NCBI GenBank assembly: GCA_902799655.1
Contig: CADCBH010000020.1
Span: forward strand, 20,927 to 84,926
DNA: 64,000 nt
Source of the DNA: an uncultured Bacteroidales bacterium
GTDB taxonomy: Bacteria > Bacteroidota > Bacteroidia > Bacteroidales > Bacteroidaceae
Reading direction: 5' to 3'
A model generated the notes under the pieces. The model was not told the DNA's origin, searched no databases, and saw nothing but the letters and a program-made list of their open reading frames with translations. A program made the position numbers and the translations under genes. Of the stretch, positions 26,303 through 34,638 are shown piece after piece (the stretch's first letter is position 1; every line of letters begins with the position of its first letter).

Positions 26303-26956
26303 TCAAGGAAGTAGGGTTAATAATTCAAGAGGTTGGCTGATGAAGCGGCTGGCACCATGCTCCATCAGAAACTGACGATCACGGAATCCCCACAGCACGC
26401 TGATACAAGGCATGCCGCTGGCAGCTGCTGTAGCGATGTCAACATCACTATCGCCCACATAGACGGCATCTTCACGACGCTCGCCCAACTGGTGTAAGGC
26501 TTCGATGACTGTATCGGGTGCCGGCTTCTTACGGATGCCCTCAGCTTCGTGCTCGCCAATGGCCACCTCAATGGTATCGGGGAAGAAGTGATGACACAAC
26601 TCCTGAGTGGCAGCATAGAACTTATTGCTGACCACTGCTGTGCGATAACCTCTCTGGCGCAGCACACGCAGCATCTCAAGGATACCCTCATAAGGACGAG
26701 TAGTATCAAGCGAATGTGCCATATAATGCTGGCGGAAGGTGGCAAATGCAGCATCAAATTGAGGATTGGAAGCACCATCGGGCACAGCACGTTCCATCAA
26801 CAGACGTACTCCATTGCCCACAAAGCGCCTCACATTATCAATGCTGTGTGTAGGCATATTGTGAGCCTGCAAGGCGTAGTTGACAGAAGCTGCCAAGTCG
26901 CCTAACGTATCGAGCAGGGTGCCGTCGAGGTCGAAGATGAACGTCCGTATTGCCAT
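26303..26956 (-). CDS. HAD hydrolase, phosphoglycolate phosphatase-like
   Basis: 217 aa. Motif I FDLDGTLLDT at the N-terminus, motif II VVSNK in the middle and motif IV GDSDVDIATA near the C-terminus define a subfamily IA haloacid dehalogenase phosphatase. Phosphoglycolate or another small phosphorylated metabolite is the likely substrate; exact specificity cannot be read. It lies 3 bp after the thioesterase and 4 bp before dprA. Confidence 0.88.
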   Translation of the reverse strand: MAIRTFIFDLDGTLLDTLGDLAASVNYALQAHNMPTHSIDNVRRFVGNGVRLLMERAVPDGASNPQFDAAFATFRQHYMAHSLDTTRPYEGILEMLRVLRQRGYRTAVVSNKFYAATQELCHHFFPDTIEVAIGEHEAEGIRKKPAPDTVIEALHQLGERREDAVYVGDSDVDIATAAASGMPCISVLWGFRDRQFLMEHGASRFISQPLELLTLLP

Positions 26957-26959
26957 ATA

Positions 26960-27361
26960 TTATAAATAAGGTGCAAAGACACGATTGTAGTCCTCACTAT
27001 CTGAAAGACGTCCATCGACCAGACATACCAGCGTGATATCGCCTCTGAAACAGAGCGCTTCATCAGAGGCTCGGAAGATGTCTTGATGGAAAATGTACTT
27101 GATGCCTTGTTTCTCAAGCCACAGACGTGAGATGAATTCATCATCACACCGCAGAGGTGTCTTGTATTGCAGATTCATGCGTGCTACCACGGCATCGACG
27201 CCTTTTTCGTGCATCTCGGCAAAGCTAAGTCCGCAATGTTTCAGAAACAGGTGACGCGTATGCTCGGTATAATGCAGGTAGTTGGCATTATTGACAATAC
27301 CTTCTATGTCGCATTCGTAGTCGCGCACCTCCATGCGGGTTTCAAAAACGTATTTACTCAT
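26960..27361 (-). CDS. YbgC-like acyl-CoA thioesterase (hotdog fold)
   Basis: 133 aa single hotdog domain. The 4HBT pattern is seen in DYECDIEGIVNNANYLHYTEHTRH, with the Asp/Glu-Gly-Val/Ile-Asn-Asn catalytic turn. These enzymes hydrolyse acyl-CoA or acyl-ACP thioesters in the cytosol; the chain specificity is unknown. It is part of the same compact operon, 15 bp after DUF2851 and 3 bp before the HAD gene. Confidence 0.9.
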   Translation of the reverse strand: MSKYVFETRMEVRDYECDIEGIVNNANYLHYTEHTRHLFLKHCGLSFAEMHEKGVDAVVARMNLQYKTPLRCDDEFISRLWLEKQGIKYIFHQDIFRASDEALCFRGDITLVCLVDGRLSDSEDYNRVFAPYL

Positions 27362-27376
27362 TGTTTTTATGTTTCG

Positions 27377-28681
27377 TTATTTCGAGTTGTTGCGCTTGAG
27401 ATATTCATAGCCGATACGGCAGCGCAAACACTCGCGTTTGTCGCAGTATTCGCGTTTCAGTTGTATCAATGCCTGTGAGTCGCCTGCCGTCTTCACCTCC
27501 AGTCCACACTCGCGCCACATTCGGATGATATGATTCTGTTCAGCCTTCAGCTGTTCCAGAATGTCAAAGGCTCGATCGCACAACTCTTCTTTCATGGCAT
27601 GACGCCCATAGGCGAAGAGCATTGGTACACAGGTGTTGATGATCAGCAGATTGATGGAGAAAGGTGAGATACTTTTGGCATTTCGTAAACTCTCAGAGCC
27701 AAAAGTGTAGTGCGTTTCCCAATAGGGTGTCACCTGGGTGTGTAGCATCTCAGCCAGTGAAGGCATGTCTTTGCAATTGAGAAGTACGGAGAGCCCTGCC
27801 CGTCGATTGAAATAAAGGTTGGCTAACTGAGAGAGGCGGATATGAGGAAAGTTCTGCGGACGCAAGCGGAGGAAGCGCCATAGTGTCGCATCCATAGGTG
27901 TTAACGAGAATTTGTGCGCAAGATATTGGTATTCGTTGCGCAACTTGGAGAAATAGCCTTCATTGAGTGCCTCCTGCTGGTAACGCTCAGGGATGGTGCT
28001 AAGCTCAAGTAGCCCTGCTTGTCCCAGAAAAATAGCCTCAATCTGGAAGAGATTGTCGCGATGCTTACCCACCGCCTGCAGAGGGATGTGGCGCGCCCAC
28101 TCTTCGAAAGCATCGCCATTGATGCCAAAGCCGTAGTTGCGAGCCAATGTTTGGAAATAGGCATCCTCCCATGAACCGTCAGCTTGTTTGACGCGTTGCT
28201 CAATCGCTATGGTCTTCTGTTCCAGACGCTCCGTCTGCAAGGCTGCCATCCAGGAATGAATCGTCAGTCGCGTTAGTTCAGGAATGATGCGGTAGCATGG
28301 TGGATAGCTATCCGTACGTAGCAACTCTTCGTAGTTGTCGCATACTGCCGCAGGGACTTTCAATTCCATCTGTGGTACGAAATCGCCAGCCTGCGTTTGC
28401 ACTTCACGATCGGCAATGCCCACCACGTGCAGCACAACATTATTATAATGTGCGTCACGCTCGTGACCATGTAGATACCAGTCGCTCGACTTGTCGTGGA
28501 TTTCAACATTGCCCACCCATAGCGTACCGCCAATCTGTATCTTGGCATTGAAAAAGTCGGGACCACTATTGTGGTTGTGCAGCCCTGCATCTATCACCTC
28601 TACCATTCGACCGTCAGTAGTGTGAAGACCTTCTATCGGCCATATCTTGTGTTTCCAACAATAGTGCAATAACTGTTCCAT
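27377..28681 (-). CDS. DUF2851 family protein
   Basis: 434 aa, no signal peptide or membrane segment. The N-terminal block (WPIEGLHTTDGRMVEV...HNHNSGPDFFNAKI, then VEIHDKSSDWYLHGHERD) has the conserved His/Asp-rich pattern of DUF2851, which looks like a nuclease-type active site (inference). The C-terminus carries cysteines (CDKRECLRC). Function is not known. It is the first gene of the six-gene minus-strand unit ending with DUF3109; the upstream GH53 gene on the same strand ends 38 bp away. Confidence 0.85.
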   Translation of the reverse strand: MEQLLHYCWKHKIWPIEGLHTTDGRMVEVIDAGLHNHNSGPDFFNAKIQIGGTLWVGNVEIHDKSSDWYLHGHERDAHYNNVVLHVVGIADREVQTQAGDFVPQMELKVPAAVCDNYEELLRTDSYPPCYRIIPELTRLTIHSWMAALQTERLEQKTIAIEQRVKQADGSWEDAYFQTLARNYGFGINGDAFEEWARHIPLQAVGKHRDNLFQIEAIFLGQAGLLELSTIPERYQQEALNEGYFSKLRNEYQYLAHKFSLTPMDATLWRFLRLRPQNFPHIRLSQLANLYFNRRAGLSVLLNCKDMPSLAEMLHTQVTPYWETHYTFGSESLRNAKSISPFSINLLIINTCVPMLFAYGRHAMKEELCDRAFDILEQLKAEQNHIIRMWRECGLEVKTAGDSQALIQLKREYCDKRECLRCRIGYEYLKRNNSK

Positions 28682-28719
28682 GCCTGTATAGGAATGATAT
28701 TTAAGTTCTCCTGTTCGAT

Positions 28720-30480
28720 TTATCTGACAACCTTCATCCCATTGTGGATGTAAATGCCTTTAGAGGTTGGCTGTCCATTCAGTTTCTTTCCATCCAGCGT
28801 GTACCAGGCATGCTGGTTCACGGTTAATGGTTCACGGTTAATGGTTTCAATGCCACTTGTCTCTTCTTTAAGCAGTGTGAAATTGTCAAAATTGACCCAT
28901 GTCGCTGTTGTGTTCTGCAGTTTTACGCCTAATTTGACAGTTCCTTCGGAAGGAACGGTAAATTCAATGGTAGCTGTCTCGACATTTCCTGTTCCAACCA
29001 TTTCCTTACTTTGGTCACCGGCAAGGAGGAGGATACCTGTAGATCCGTTGTTTGAGGCGCAATTGACACACAGTTTATATGAGCCAGCAGGTAGGGTGGG
29101 CGACTGTACCACTTCTTGATTGACGATAGCATCACCTGTCCATGCGAACTCACAGTAGTTGGAAAGTGGTGACCATGTGTTTTGCTTCCACTGTGCTGTG
29201 CCACCATCATTGGTCCATCCGTTGATATTATTGTCAAATGAGGCATTGACAATATATTGAGCGGTAACATCCGTTGGCTGATTGTCAGCATCTTCATTGA
29301 TAAAGGTCTTCAAGACCATTAGCGCATCCTTGCTATTGAGTGCATGGTTGCCGCTCTTCCAACTGATGTCCCAGAAACCACGATTGTCCCAATTGCCCAT
29401 CACACGGTTATTACCCTCAGCATCAGCACCATTACCGCATTCTTCGGGCTGCCAGTAGTAGAGTCCTGTTACACAGCTATAAGACTTGAGTGCAGCAATA
29501 AGGTCTTTTAGGAATGCAGCCTGACCCGAAGGAGAATAAGGCCATGTGCTGCGGGTGTCAGTTTCACCAGATTTCGGTGTGAAATCTGTGTGATAGTAGC
29601 CTGTTTCAACAATCTGTATTTCCTTGGTTGGAAACGAGTTTTGTAGGGTGCTCAATGTTGTTTTCAGATCACTTATCGTTCCGTGCCAAAGGGGATAATA
29701 GCTGAGGCCAATCACATCGTAGTCTGTGAAACCGGCCTGCTGAACCCATGTATAGAAATTCTTCACCTGATTGCTGTTTATTGTGCGTTCGCAGTGGAGC
29801 ACAATCTTTGCTGTAGAGCTGTTGGATGCTCTCACTCCCTCTGCTGCAGCTTTCAGCAAGGTGGCAAAACGATTTATATTGGTTGACTGTGCTTCATATC
29901 CATTGCTGAGGTTAAAGAAATGTGTCGATTTGTCCTTTCCTGCCAGATTGTCCCACAGCATGCCATAGCTCACCTCGTTGCCTATTTGCACAAAATCGGG
30001 CTGTGCGCCATAAGCTGTAAGTTCGTTCAAGACCTCAATCGTATAGCTCTTTACTTGAGTTGCCAGCGCCTCTGCTGCCGTACTCTTGTTCATGTTCCAG
30101 CTAGTAGGTATCCACTGCTGACTGACATCTGTCCAGGTGTCACTATAGAAAATGTCGAGCAGAAAGTTCATGCCGGCATCTTTGATGCGCTTGCCGAGTT
30201 TTTTCACATACTCCAAATCCTGACAGGTGGCTGGTTGGTCATCTTGCGAAGGGTCTACCAGTATTCTCACACGCACGGCATTCCATCCAGCCACCTCATG
30301 AACATAGGTAATCATGCCGTCGCTATACTTGGTGTTGATAATACTGCCTTCAGCATCTAGCCATTTGTCACCAGCCTCTTCGTAGGCTGGAACAAGACTG
30401 ATGTCGCCGCCCACGTATTTCTGAGAAAAGGCGGAAATGAAAAGGAGGCAAAAGTAAGTAAGTAGTAATGTTCTTTTCAT
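28720..30480 (-). CDS. GH53 endo-beta-1,4-galactanase, multidomain secreted
   Basis: 586 aa. A signal peptide (about 1-19) is followed by a GH53 barrel (about 20-395) with acid/base E169 in QIGNEVSYG and nucleophile E292 in QIVETGYYH. A beta-sandwich region (about 405-540) resembles a carbohydrate-binding domain (FDNNINGWTNDGG...VNFDNFTLL), and the C-terminal ~45 residues (AWYTLDGKKL...KGIYIHNGMKVVR) are the sorting-type tail common on Prevotella secreted enzymes. It cleaves beta-1,4-galactan side chains of pectin (type I arabinogalactan). The linker contains a 14-bp direct repeat (28815-28842) read in two frames. It is downstream of a small basic protein gene on the same strand. Confidence 0.92.
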   Translation of the reverse strand: MKRTLLLTYFCLLFISAFSQKYVGGDISLVPAYEEAGDKWLDAEGSIINTKYSDGMITYVHEVAGWNAVRVRILVDPSQDDQPATCQDLEYVKKLGKRIKDAGMNFLLDIFYSDTWTDVSQQWIPTSWNMNKSTAAEALATQVKSYTIEVLNELTAYGAQPDFVQIGNEVSYGMLWDNLAGKDKSTHFFNLSNGYEAQSTNINRFATLLKAAAEGVRASNSSTAKIVLHCERTINSNQVKNFYTWVQQAGFTDYDVIGLSYYPLWHGTISDLKTTLSTLQNSFPTKEIQIVETGYYHTDFTPKSGETDTRSTWPYSPSGQAAFLKDLIAALKSYSCVTGLYYWQPEECGNGADAEGNNRVMGNWDNRGFWDISWKSGNHALNSKDALMVLKTFINEDADNQPTDVTAQYIVNASFDNNINGWTNDGGTAQWKQNTWSPLSNYCEFAWTGDAIVNQEVVQSPTLPAGSYKLCVNCASNNGSTGILLLAGDQSKEMVGTGNVETATIEFTVPSEGTVKLGVKLQNTTATWVNFDNFTLLKEETSGIETINREPLTVNQHAWYTLDGKKLNGQPTSKGIYIHNGMKVVR

Positions 30481-30501
30481 GATTTTAGTAGTTTTGATTT
30501 G

Positions 30502-30696
30502 TTATTTATGCCTATTAGCCCGTTGCTCACGGTACTTGGCTTTCTGCTTAGCAGAGCCACTACCGTGAGCACCAGTGATATACTTTTTCTTCTTGGCCTT
30601 GGTCTTCACCTTATCCTCCTCCTTGCGAGGACCTCCGCCTCGCCCGAAGTTGATGCCGTTCTCCAGTATTTCCTGGAAATCTGATTCCTTACTCAT
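30502..30696 (-). CDS. Small basic hypothetical protein, 64 aa
   Basis: Very Lys/Arg/Gly-rich (GRGGGPRKEEDKVKTKAKKK) with a basic C-terminus that could bind RNA or DNA. No known family. It lies 46 bp after the AICAR formyltransferase gene and 21 bp before GH53, all on the minus strand, and has no competing frame on the other strand. A real small gene is likely. Confidence 0.6.
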   Translation of the reverse strand: MSKESDFQEILENGINFGRGGGPRKEEDKVKTKAKKKKYITGAHGSGSAKQKAKYREQRANRHK

Positions 30697-30742
30697 ATTC
30701 TTGATATTTGCTAGTATGACTAGTTATACTAGTTCTACAAGT

Positions 30743-31933
30743 TTAATGATGGAACAAACGAATGCCGGTAAATGTCATGGCGATGCCATATTTGTCGCAA
30801 GTCATGATGACATGATCATCGCGAACACTGCCACCAGCCTGGGCGATGAACTCTACACCGCTCTTGTGGGCACGCTCAATGTTGTCACCAAAGGGGAAGA
30901 AGGCATCAGAGCCCAAAGCCACCTTCGTATTCTGGGCTATCCACTCTTTCTTCTCAGCCAAGGTCAGTACCTCAGGCTGCTTGGTGAAGAACTGCTGCCA
31001 AGCACCGTCACGCAAGACGTCGTCGTGCTCGTCCTCAGAGATGTAAACGTCGATAGTGTTGTCACGATCGGCACGGCGGATGCCCTCCTTGAAAGGCAGG
31101 TTCATCACCTTCGGATGCTGACGCAACCACCAGATATCAGCTTTGTTACCTGCCAGACGGGTGCAGTGGATGCGGCTCTGCTGACCAGCACCAATACCGA
31201 TGGCTTGTCCGTCCTTGACGTAGCATACAGAGTTAGACTGTGTATATTTCAGCGTAATCAGGGCGATAATCAGGTCGCGCTTAGCCTCTGCTGTAAAAGT
31301 CTTGTTCTGGGTGGGAATGTTCTCGAACAAAGCGGGGTCATCGAGTTTGATCTCGTTGCGTCCCTGTTCGAAGGTGATGCCAAAGCATTGCTTCGTCTCA
31401 ATGGGAGCAGGCTTGTAGCTGGGGTCAATCTTGATAACGTTATAGGTTCCCTTGCGCTTGTCTTTCAGAATCTCGATGGCTTCAGCCGTAAAGTCAGGAG
31501 CAATCACACCATCACTTACCTCGCGCTTCAGCAGCAGGGCGGTGGTAGCGTCGCAGGTGTCACTCAGTGCTACAAAATCACCATAGCTTGACATACGGTC
31601 TGCACCACGGGCTCTGGCATAGGCACAGGCAATAGGACTCTCGTCCAGACCTTTCACGTCATCGACAAAGTAAATCTTCTTCAGTGTATCGCTCAGGGGC
31701 AAACCAACAGCAGCACCAGCAGGGCTGACGTGCTTGAACGAGGCTGCAGCAGGAAGGCCGGTAGCCTCTTTGAGTTCCTTTACCAATTGCCATGCGTTAA
31801 ACGCATCCAGGAAATTGATGTAGCCTGGGCGACCATTAATTACTTCGATGGGGAGTTCTTGACCCTCTGACATGAAGATGCGAGAGGGTTTCTGGTTCGG
31901 ATTGCATCCGTACTTCAGGGCTAATTCTTTCAT
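30743..31933 (-). CDS. Stand-alone AICAR formyltransferase (PurH C-terminal type)
   Basis: 396 aa from MKELALKYG. It transfers a formyl group from 10-formyl-THF to AICAR, the next-to-last step of IMP synthesis. The catalytic Lys-His pair is in ASFKHVSPAG (about residue 66). The protein begins directly with the formyltransferase domain; the ~190-residue IMP cyclohydrolase domain of bifunctional PurH is absent, so another protein must close the ring. The upstream start that adds MFIK is less likely. The -7 element TAATTTTG lies at 31970-31963 on the minus strand, divergent from that of the gene at 32011. Confidence 0.88.
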   Translation of the reverse strand: MKELALKYGCNPNQKPSRIFMSEGQELPIEVINGRPGYINFLDAFNAWQLVKELKEATGLPAAASFKHVSPAGAAVGLPLSDTLKKIYFVDDVKGLDESPIACAYARARGADRMSSYGDFVALSDTCDATTALLLKREVSDGVIAPDFTAEAIEILKDKRKGTYNVIKIDPSYKPAPIETKQCFGITFEQGRNEIKLDDPALFENIPTQNKTFTAEAKRDLIIALITLKYTQSNSVCYVKDGQAIGIGAGQQSRIHCTRLAGNKADIWWLRQHPKVMNLPFKEGIRRADRDNTIDVYISEDEHDDVLRDGAWQQFFTKQPEVLTLAEKKEWIAQNTKVALGSDAFFPFGDNIERAHKSGVEFIAQAGGSVRDDHVIMTCDKYGIAMTFTGIRLFHH

Positions 31934-32010
31934 TTTGATAAACAATCTTTAGATTCTGGCTGCAAAATTACAAAAAAAAATGTAATTTTGCACCAAACTT
32001 CACGAATAAT

Positions 32011-32217
32011 ATGGAGAAGAAACGCATCGCACTAAGAAAACTGTTGGAAGCTGTGGAACATGAGTTGTTGAAGAAGCCCAACCGCAAAACACTTGACAGA
32101 CTGTCGCTGTTGGTGGGCTTCCAGGATTGGGAGTCGTTTCAGGAAGCTCTGCATGGTGAGGCAGACGCTAAAACCAACTATGAGCCCTCCGAAAACAGAA
32201 AAGAGACATCCCGTTGA
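32011..32217 (+). CDS. Small hypothetical protein, 68 aa
   Basis: A helical, Lys/Glu/Leu-rich peptide (RIALRKLLEAVEHELLKKP... FQDWESFQEAL) with its own -7 element (TAATTTTG, 31983-31990) and a terminator that overlaps its stop codon. Promoter, clean frame and terminator together make it a convincing gene, but I cannot name a family. It is divergent from the AICAR formyltransferase gene; the two -7 elements are 12 bp apart. Confidence 0.65.
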   Translation: MEKKRIALRKLLEAVEHELLKKPNRKTLDRLSLLVGFQDWESFQEALHGEADAKTNYEPSENRKETSR

Positions 32218-32233
32218 TGGAATGTCTCTTTTC
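32198..32233. terminator. Bidirectional terminator between the 68-aa gene and rplS
   Basis: A long stem GAAAAGAGACAT / ATGTCTCTTTTC with a short C/G extension and small loop. It has A-rich and T-rich flanks on both sides, so it can serve both convergent genes. The TGA of the 68-aa gene falls in the loop. Confidence 0.8.
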
Positions 32234-32260
32234 TATGTCGTGTAGGTTCTGAGTATCAGA

Positions 32261-32614
32261 TTACTCTTTAACGATACCGCTGCGCTTCTCCTTGATGCGG
32301 GCAGCCTTACCAGTCAGCTTGCGCAGATAGTACAGCTTAGCGCGACGTACCTTACCAACCTTGTTCACTTCGATGCTTTCAATGTTAGGCGACTCCAGGG
32401 GGAAGATACGCTCAACACCCACGGTACCAGACATCTTGCGAACAGTGAAGCGCTTCTTCTCCTGATGACCGCTGATCTTGATGACCACGCCACGATAGAG
32501 CTGGATACGCTCCTTCGAACCCTCGATAATTTTGTAAGCGACAGTTACAGTGTCACCAGCCTTGAAACTGGGGTGCTGCTTGCCGGTTGCAAATGCTTCT
32601 TCAGCAACTTTAAT
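32261..32614 (-). CDS. rplS: Ribosomal protein L19, apparently starting at ATT
   Basis: 117 aa when read from 32614. L19 sits at the 30S-50S interface. The conserved core ([28 protein letters not shown]...) is intact, and the N-terminal part [20 protein letters not shown] is also conserved and in the same frame. However, no ATG, GTG or TTG occurs in this frame between the TAA just upstream and codon 41 (GTG); starting there or at the ATG at 32488 would lose about 40 conserved residues. The codon aligning with Ile of the family's MDLIK start is ATT (32614-32612), preceded by AGGAG with a 4-bp gap. Non-canonical AUU initiation or a sequence error are the options. A promoter is at 32650-32681. 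Confidence 0.9.
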   Translation of the reverse strand: MKVAEEAFATGKQHPSFKAGDTVTVAYKIIEGSKERIQLYRGVVIKISGHQEKKRFTVRKMSGTVGVERIFPLESPNIESIEVNKVGKVRRAKLYYLRKLTGKAARIKEKRSGIVKE

Positions 32615-32649
32615 TTATCTCCTGCCAGCGATTACGCGGAAAGCGGCTG

Positions 32650-32739
32650 CAAAGGTACGCATATTTTTCTGAACTGCCAAGCTTTTCTCTATTTTTTTCG
32701 CTTGAGACTTGCACATGTGTAGGGATTTCGCTATCTTTG
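32650..32739. promoter_or_regulatory. Divergent promoters of rplS and the TSCPD gene
   Basis: Minus strand: CTTG (32681-32678), a 20-bp spacer, TACCTTTG (32657-32650), giving a ~30-nt rplS leader. Plus strand: CTTG (32708-32711), a 20-bp spacer, TATCTTTG (32732-32739), 28 bp before the ATG at 32768. Confidence 0.75.
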
Positions 32740-32767
32740 CGCCAAGAAACCCAACGAACAAAGGACA

Positions 32768-33040
32768 ATGAAGACAAAACACGTACAGTATGCGACGCAG
32801 GGTACCTGCTCACAACTTATCGACGTTACTGCCGATGAGAACGATGTTATCCAGCAGGTATTTTTCCTGGGTGGTTGTAATGGCAATCTGCAAGGTATCA
32901 GCCAACTGGTGAGAGGACAGAAGATTGACGATGTCATCCACAAGATAGAGGGCATCCGCTGTGGCGCAAAGGGGACATCTTGTCCCGATCAACTCAGTCG
33001 AGCGCTACGACAGCTAAAGACTGCACCATTAAAGGAGTAG
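32768..33040 (+). CDS. TSCPD domain protein
   Basis: 90 aa, essentially only a TSCPD domain, named for the GTSCPDQL motif seen near residue 69; another conserved cysteine is in GGCNGN. The same domain occurs at the C-terminus of some ribonucleotide reductases and as stand-alone proteins of unknown function, perhaps binding metal or nucleotide (inference). It is a single gene with its own promoter; its 3' end faces ctpA with only 10 bp between. Confidence 0.88.
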   Translation: MKTKHVQYATQGTCSQLIDVTADENDVIQQVFFLGGCNGNLQGISQLVRGQKIDDVIHKIEGIRCGAKGTSCPDQLSRALRQLKTAPLKE

Positions 33041-33050
33041 GCCCAATGGT

Positions 33051-34637
33051 CTACTCCTTATTATTTATAACAGCGATAGCGCGCTGAACAACGTCGCTCT
33101 GCTCATTCATGATGGCGAAATATTCCGTCATCGTCCATAGGTCACGAGCAATCAGTGCCTTGAGTTGCTGCTTCAAATAGGGCAGCGTCTTTTGCATCTC
33201 GGCATCATCCTTGGGTACCACCTTTTGTTTCTTACCTTCGGCAATGATACCGTCTACCAGGCGTTTGGGCACCTCAAAACGCTTTTCGAAATCAGCAAAG
33301 GAGGGATATTCTGCCTTCAGTTGCTTGCGGTGGTTGTCAACATAACGCAAGTTCTGATTGAGGAGGATGGACTTGGCAGCCAACTCACGATGGTATTTGG
33401 TGTATTGCATCGTGTCGAGGGGCACGAATTCATCGGGCATGATACCTCCGCCACCATAGACCACACGATGTTCCTTCAGTGTGTAGTACTTCAGTGAGTC
33501 TGCAAAGTGCACACTATCAGCACTCATCAGTTCACCACTCTTCAGGCGATTGACGACATCCATCTGGTAGTCTTCCCTTTTTCCCTTTTCATAAGGTTTC
33601 TGAATACAACGCCCTGAAGGGGTGTAGTAGTGGGCGATGGTGAGTCGGATCAGTGAACCATCAGGCAATTCGATGGGGCGCTGCACGAGACCCTTGCCGA
33701 AGGTGCGGCGACCTACAATGATACCGCGGTCATGGTCTTGTACTGCACCAGAGACAATTTCAGCTGCGGAAGCTGTATAGCTGTCAACAAGCACGATAAC
33801 ACGTCCCTCAGTAAACAATCCACCACCCCATGCCTTATATTCCATGCGTCGTGAACTTCGGCCATCTGTATAGACAATGAGATCGCCTCTGTGGAGCAGT
33901 TCGTTGGCTACCTCGACGGCAGCTTGCAGATAACCTCCACCATTCTCCTGCAGATCGATGACGAGTGTCTGCATACCATCCGAGAGCAGTTGCTTGAGCC
34001 CTTGACGGAACTCGTCAGCGGTGGTGGCTCCGAAGTTGCTGATGCGGATATAGCCTACACCAGGACGCAGCATATAGGTGGCATCGATGCTGTGAAGGGG
34101 AATCTTATCGCGCGTAATAGTAAAGGTGAGACGGTCAGCAATACCTGGTCGCACCACACCCAGTAGTACTTTCGTACCTTTGGGGCCACGCAAACGGCGA
34201 ACAATTTCCTCACGGGCCATCTTTACGCCTGCAATAGACGAATCATTGACAGTAACGATACGGTCGCCTGCCATGATGCCCATCTTCTCAGAAGGACCGC
34301 CACTGATGGTCTGGATGACAAGCAGCGTGTCTTCCACCATGTTAAACTGTACACCAATGCCCTCGAAGTTGCCCTGCAGGGGCTCGTTCATCTGCTGCAC
34401 CTCCTTAGGTGTAGAGTAGCTGGAGTGAGGATCAAGTTTCTCCAGCATGCCTCGGATAGCATCCTCGACGAGCTTGGTCTCGTTGACGGTATCGACATAA
34501 AAGTATTTCACAGCTTGTTCGGCAAACTGTAACTTACGCATCTGAAGTTCAGCATCCGCCTTCGACTGGGCACCAATATGCAGAACAGGCAACGATGCTA
34601 TCACCATCAGTAAAATGGCAAGTATCTCTTTTCTCAT
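33051..34637 (-). CDS. ctpA: C-terminal processing protease (S41, PDZ)
   Basis: 528 aa from MRKEILAILL, which gives a signal peptide; the longer upstream frame overlaps parE. A periplasmic serine protease: N-terminal helical region with YFYVD, a PDZ domain (about 90-175, SGGPSEKMGIMAGDRIV), then the S41 core with the Ser-Lys dyad in YTASAAEI and TFGKGLVQ, and a C-terminal helical domain (about 400-528). It trims or degrades periplasmic and outer-membrane proteins. Its start is 1 bp after the parE stop, so it is the third gene of a GNAT-parE-ctpA unit. Confidence 0.95.
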   Translation of the reverse strand: MRKEILAILLMVIASLPVLHIGAQSKADAELQMRKLQFAEQAVKYFYVDTVNETKLVEDAIRGMLEKLDPHSSYSTPKEVQQMNEPLQGNFEGIGVQFNMVEDTLLVIQTISGGPSEKMGIMAGDRIVTVNDSSIAGVKMAREEIVRRLRGPKGTKVLLGVVRPGIADRLTFTITRDKIPLHSIDATYMLRPGVGYIRISNFGATTADEFRQGLKQLLSDGMQTLVIDLQENGGGYLQAAVEVANELLHRGDLIVYTDGRSSRRMEYKAWGGGLFTEGRVIVLVDSYTASAAEIVSGAVQDHDRGIIVGRRTFGKGLVQRPIELPDGSLIRLTIAHYYTPSGRCIQKPYEKGKREDYQMDVVNRLKSGELMSADSVHFADSLKYYTLKEHRVVYGGGGIMPDEFVPLDTMQYTKYHRELAAKSILLNQNLRYVDNHRKQLKAEYPSFADFEKRFEVPKRLVDGIIAEGKKQKVVPKDDAEMQKTLPYLKQQLKALIARDLWTMTEYFAIMNEQSDVVQRAIAVINNKE

Positions 34638-34638
34638 G

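Noticed and set aside
30743-31933. Bifunctional PurH
   Set aside because: The IMP cyclohydrolase domain is absent; the protein begins with the formyltransferase part.
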